Assembly (NCBI RefSeq): GCF_025147765.1
Contig: NZ_CP102265.1
Coordinates: 2,455,001 to 2,519,000, forward strand
Origin: Blautia obeum ATCC 29174
GTDB taxonomy: Bacteria > Bacillota > Clostridia > Lachnospirales > Lachnospiraceae
Length of the DNA: 64,000 nt
Reading direction: 5' to 3'
The notes below the pieces were generated by a model. The model ran no database searches. It was given only the letters and a program-made list of their open reading frames with translations, and was not told the origin of the DNA. Each line of letters opens with the position of its first letter. The first letter of the stretch is position 1. A program made the position numbers and the translations under genes. Below, piece after piece: positions 61,171 through 64,000 of the stretch.

Positions 61171-62139
61171 TTATCTTATAAAAATACCATCTGCACCCAT
61201 ATAAGCACCATCCGGACAGATTTCTTCCTGCACATTTTTTCTTATTTCAGCTACCGCAGAATAATCTTCTTCCATCAGACAGTTCAATAATTTTCTGGAA
61301 ATTCCAATACATATCTTTCTTTCATCCGGTTCTCTGTAATTTTCTGTAAAATATGGCACTTCCAGTGATACTTCCGCATAGAGATCATGTAATCTGAGGT
61401 TGCTGCCTTTATCCAGAAAAAGTTCACAGATTGGTTCATAATATGCCTTATAAAAATCCTCCTCAGTGAACTTCAACTGTTCCCCTTCTGTATTGCCTTC
61501 CGGTTCTCTCAATATTCCGCAGAGATAGCCATGATCATAATAGGTCATGCAGACTGCCGCCGGATCCGGGCGCACCCCATTTACAGTGCCAATTGCCTTC
61601 AGCTGGTCAGCACCTTTCTTCAGAGCCTGCTCTCTGTAGTTGCTTCCACCTTTTGCTTCCCAGACATTCCAGGCATCAGCATCCGGTCTGTAGCCTATCA
61701 TCTCTGGGCGCCATTCACTGGCAAAAAAATCAATAAATTCTTTGTGATCCGGTGTCTCAATCAGATTCAGATTTGTCAGGTACTCAGATCCATACAGTCG
61801 GCGACTGATCATCTTTGTAAAAAACATTCCCATATAGTAGGAAATCACACTCTTTTCAGAAGAATCCAGATATGCGATCTTCTTTGATTTTTTCAGGCGG
61901 TCTCCCTCTGCATCAAGAGCTGTTTCTACAAGAAAAAGTTTGTATAAGAATTCAAAACGTTTCTTCTCCGGAAATGCAGCTGTCAGTCTCTGGATCGGCA
62001 TTCCACAGGTAACAATTGCATGTAATAACTCTTTGTTTGTAAATTCCAATTCTATCGTATTATTTGTTAATCCGCTGTCACGATTGACAGATTCCGTCTC
62101 CAGTGACATGGTATAGATCTTATCTTCAGTTAAAATCAT
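61171..62139 (-). CDS. Unrecognised 322-aa protein with PD-(D/E)xK-like motif
   Basis: A soluble protein of unknown family. After an N-terminal helical part, residues 153-185 read PDADAWNVWEAKGGSNYREQ and continue with a helix containing Gln179. D155, E161 and K163 with a following amphipathic helix match the PD-(D/E)xK nuclease active-site plan. No restriction or defence partner lies next to it; it is monocistronic between two terminators. GGGAG precedes ATG 62139. It could be a nuclease or an inactive relative; no function is assigned. Confidence 0.7.
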   Translation of the reverse strand: MILTEDKIYTMSLETESVNRDSGLTNNTIELEFTNKELLHAIVTCGMPIQRLTAAFPEKKRFEFLYKLFLVETALDAEGDRLKKSKKIAYLDSSEKSVISYYMGMFFTKMISRRLYGSEYLTNLNLIETPDHKEFIDFFASEWRPEMIGYRPDADAWNVWEAKGGSNYREQALKKGADQLKAIGTVNGVRPDPAAVCMTYYDHGYLCGILREPEGNTEGEQLKFTEEDFYKAYYEPICELFLDKGSNLRLHDLYAEVSLEVPYFTENYREPDERKICIGISRKLLNCLMEEDYSAVAEIRKNVQEEICPDGAYMGADGIFIR

Positions 62140-62229
62140 TTCTTTTCTCCCTGCATTCTACAAAAAAATCTATATCATTATACCATTTTACACTTGCCAT
62201 ACGCAATGGATTTTCACAAAAAGAAAGGA

Positions 62230-62251
62230 CTGATCTCTCATGCGAGATCAG
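62230..62251 (-). terminator. Intrinsic terminator after the FnIII/lysozyme-like gene
   Basis: CTGATCTC (62230-62237) and GAGATCAG (62244-62251) with a 6-base loop; on the minus strand CCTTTCTTTTTG follows. Confidence 0.8.
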
Positions 62252-62268
62252 CCCCTGATGTACTCTTA

Positions 62269-63642
62269 TTATTTCATGTATGTCAGCAGCCACTGATATA
62301 CTTTTGCCTGCCTTGTCTTATATGTACCTACCTGTCCACCGGAATCTGTGGCAAGTGCTCTGTACACATTGATCAGATTAACCGGCTTTGCAGTTTTTCC
62401 AAGGACTCGCGTAACAGCTCCGTATCCACCTTGATGACGGATGTTGATAAACATCCCTACAGCCTGTGGATCCGATACACCAAGTTTCCGTACTTCTGCT
62501 TCATATCCGTCGATCTGCTGATACATCAGCTGGTCCTGACATTTGATTCCAGCATCTGTCTGAAGCAGTTTTACAATAACTCTTGCTCTCCAGGAGCTTT
62601 TGGGAATTCGATATTTTGTCCAGTCTTCATTACATACAGCTGTCCATACATAATGATTTCCTGTATCGATCTTATTCCACTCGTCCGCTCCCATCGTTGC
62701 ATGAATCAGTTTCAGAAGACGCTGTGCTTCTGTACCATACCACTGACCTGCACCAATTGTGATCGCGTACTCTGTACTGCTGTTTGTAAAAGCCTCTGTG
62801 AAATCACCATATTTCTGATTTCCATAAACCTGTCCACCTGTTTCCACCGCATAGAGGATTTTTTTCATGACATCCTTCTGTGCTGCAGTAAACCTGGTAT
62901 TTGATATAACACTACTGTTTGATATGTCGCCTGACGGCGTAACCTTGGGTGCCGCTGGCGTTGATGCTTTATTACTCAGCTTCACGGCTGACATATATTT
63001 TACATTACCGCCTTTTTTATATGGGCGTACTGTATACACATATTTCGTACTTGCATTCAAGCCTGTATCTGTATATGAAGTCAGATTTTTGGCCACATCA
63101 GCAACCAGAACCCATTTTCCGGCAGCAGGTCTTCTGTAAATACGGTAACCATCTGCTCTCGAGCTCTTCTTCCATGTCACTTTCATCGTTGAACTGGAAG
63201 CTGCCTTGATCGTTGTCTTCACGGTTGCAGGACGTGTAGCACCTGTTACCATAAGATATCTGCTGTATACATATCTCCCATTTTCCTTACGTATCGCACG
63301 CACTGCATACTGATACGGTTTGCTTGAGGTCAGTCTTTTATCAATATAGCTTGTCCTGCTGGCGCTGACTTTCTTTATTCTTCTGAATGCTTTTCTTGTA
63401 GATTCTCTTCTGTAGATCACATATCCCTGTGCAAGCGGGCATTTCTCCCAGCTGATCTTAAGTGCTGTATTGCTGGAAGCTTTTATCTCTGCCTTCTCGG
63501 TAACTGCACTGATGCTTGAAACAGTGGCACTGTCTGTCGTATCTGCACTTACCGGAATGTCTGTTACAAATAATGCAGCCAGTAGCATAAGAAGTGTCAG
63601 GACTCTGGCAAAGTCTCTTTTGTACTTGTCTGTGTTATTCAT
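62269..63642 (-). CDS. Secreted protein with two fibronectin-III domains and a lysozyme-like C-terminal domain
   Basis: A 457-aa exported protein. Basic N-terminus, signal peptide (RVLTLLMLLAALFVTDIPVSAD), then two fibronectin type III repeats (about 50-135 and 140-230; both contain GYxIYRR and KYxYxVR patterns). A Ser/Pro linker follows, then a domain of about 200 residues starting near MKKILYAVETGGQVYGNQKYGDF with AITIGAGQWYG, QLMYQQIDGYEAEV and NIRHQGGYGAVTRVLG. The E-x-G...T-I-G-x-G arrangement is reminiscent of phage-type lysozymes and chitosanases, so wall degradation is plausible. ATG 63642 follows AAGGAAGGG; an earlier in-frame ATG at 63666 lacks this signal. Confidence 0.78.
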   Translation of the reverse strand: MNNTDKYKRDFARVLTLLMLLAALFVTDIPVSADTTDSATVSSISAVTEKAEIKASSNTALKISWEKCPLAQGYVIYRRESTRKAFRRIKKVSASRTSYIDKRLTSSKPYQYAVRAIRKENGRYVYSRYLMVTGATRPATVKTTIKAASSSTMKVTWKKSSRADGYRIYRRPAAGKWVLVADVAKNLTSYTDTGLNASTKYVYTVRPYKKGGNVKYMSAVKLSNKASTPAAPKVTPSGDISNSSVISNTRFTAAQKDVMKKILYAVETGGQVYGNQKYGDFTEAFTNSSTEYAITIGAGQWYGTEAQRLLKLIHATMGADEWNKIDTGNHYVWTAVCNEDWTKYRIPKSSWRARVIVKLLQTDAGIKCQDQLMYQQIDGYEAEVRKLGVSDPQAVGMFINIRHQGGYGAVTRVLGKTAKPVNLINVYRALATDSGGQVGTYKTRQAKVYQWLLTYMK

Positions 63643-63759
63643 GAAATCATTCCCTTCCTTATACAAAATAGCCTTTATATATTTTAAGAAATAATTGAAT
63701 AAAAAGCAAGTATTTTTTACATTTTTTTTAAATTTGTTAATTTTATCTTACGTACTGAT

Positions 63760-64000
63760 CTATTGCAGCGTTTTTAAAGCCTCCTGCAGCTGGTTATCCT
63801 CCTCATGACTGATTTCCGTCTTATTCAACAGTTCTGATGCAAGTTTGACCTCGATATCCGGCTTGATTCCTACTTTATTAATAGAATTTCCTTTTGGTGT
63901 ATAATAGTTTGAAACAGTAAGTTTCACTGCGCTTCCATCACGAAGCTGTCTCAGCTCCTGCACAACGCCTTTTCCATAAGTTGTTGTTCCGACAATCTTT
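63760..64000 (-). CDS. C-terminal processing protease (S41/CtpA), 3' end only
   Basis: The frame is open to the right window edge. KIVGTTTYGKGVVQELRQLRDGSAVKLTVS...YTPKGNSINKVGIKPDIEV is the C-terminal part of the S41 protease domain, including the Lys of the Ser/Lys dyad (in YGKGVVQ) and Gln. The catalytic Ser, PDZ domain and signal sequence would lie beyond base 64000. The last 25 residues are a charged helix. Confidence 0.88.
   Translation of the reverse strand, partial: KIVGTTTYGKGVVQELRQLRDGSAVKLTVSNYYTPKGNSINKVGIKPDIEVKLASELLNKTEISHEEDNQLQEALKTLQ

Noticed and set aside
1..64000. CRISPR arrays, tRNA or rRNA genes
   Set aside because: No regularly spaced repeats or conserved tRNA/rRNA segments were recognised on either strand.

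Overview
The window comes from a low-to-moderate GC, Gram-positive, spore-forming anaerobe. The most likely family is Lachnospiraceae (Clostridia). The evidence is a sporulation sigma factor of the SigK type, class B sortase, lipoprotein machinery (lgt), HrcA/CIRCE heat-shock control, pyrophosphate-type phosphofructokinase, the yrzL-ruvX-yrzB-mltG-trmR-trhP gene order known from Bacillus, the NifZ/ThiI pair, and a DUF5717/DUF5716-like operon typical of gut Clostridia. The genus is not determined. Most genes lie on the minus strand. No tRNA, rRNA, CRISPR array, transposase or integrase was seen.

Layout. 1-2873: an AraC-type regulator (cut by the left edge) diverges from glycogen/maltodextrin phosphorylase. 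2874-11060: a carbohydrate uptake locus with two transcription units. Two permeases follow a solute-binding protein behind a promoter carrying a perfect 12-bp inverted repeat. A YesN/YesM-type two-component system has a second solute-binding lipoprotein co-translated with it. 11123-18179: a DUF308-like membrane protein, a fused threonine/serine exporter homologue, small and hypothetical proteins, a sirtuin, sortase B and a PPi-type phosphofructokinase. 18284-24242: nucleobase permease, intracellular subtilisin-like protease, lgt, an arginase-fold protein, class II aldolase. 24367-29956: a tightly overlapped three-gene operon (1183-aa repeat protein, degenerate Hsp70-like protein, TPR protein) of unknown function. 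30115-32953: SigK and a secreted glycosidase-like protein. 33050-40248: RNA-modification and housekeeping genes (trhP, trmR, a short MltG-like protein, ylbF-like, RNase J, DUF1292, ruvX, ireB, mtaB). 40418-46204: an HPr-like protein lacking the active histidine, thiI, cysteine desulfurase, rsmE, prmA, dnaJ. 46345-50222: dnaK, grpE, hrcA with a perfect CIRCE and strong promoter. 50391-53657: an aminotransferase and uvrB.

53789-58673 is an accessory island. It is bounded by an 18-bp perfect direct repeat derived from a transcription terminator. It holds a cytosine-methyltransferase-like protein whose catalytic motifs are lost and which is fused to two possible PD-(D/E)xK nuclease-like domains, an SMC/ABC-type ATPase, a frameshifted small gene, an unrecognised 182-aa protein, and a small ORF built around a synonymously diverged copy of the uvrB 5' end. 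This is the best candidate for an undescribed (possibly defence) system. To its right lie a CoA-transferase gene fragment, a Na/Pi cotransporter, an orphan PD-(D/E)xK-like protein, a secreted fibronectin-III/lysozyme-like protein, and the 3' end of an S41 protease gene cut by the right edge.

Connections. Sugar uptake (ABC locus), phosphorolysis (GlgP), PPi-PFK and class II aldolase are all central carbohydrate functions. Cysteine desulfurase and ThiI form a sulfur relay for 4-thiouridine, and TrmR/TrhP/MtaB also modify tRNA anticodon loops. The hrcA-grpE-dnaK-dnaJ cluster has conspicuous RNA secondary structures between its genes.
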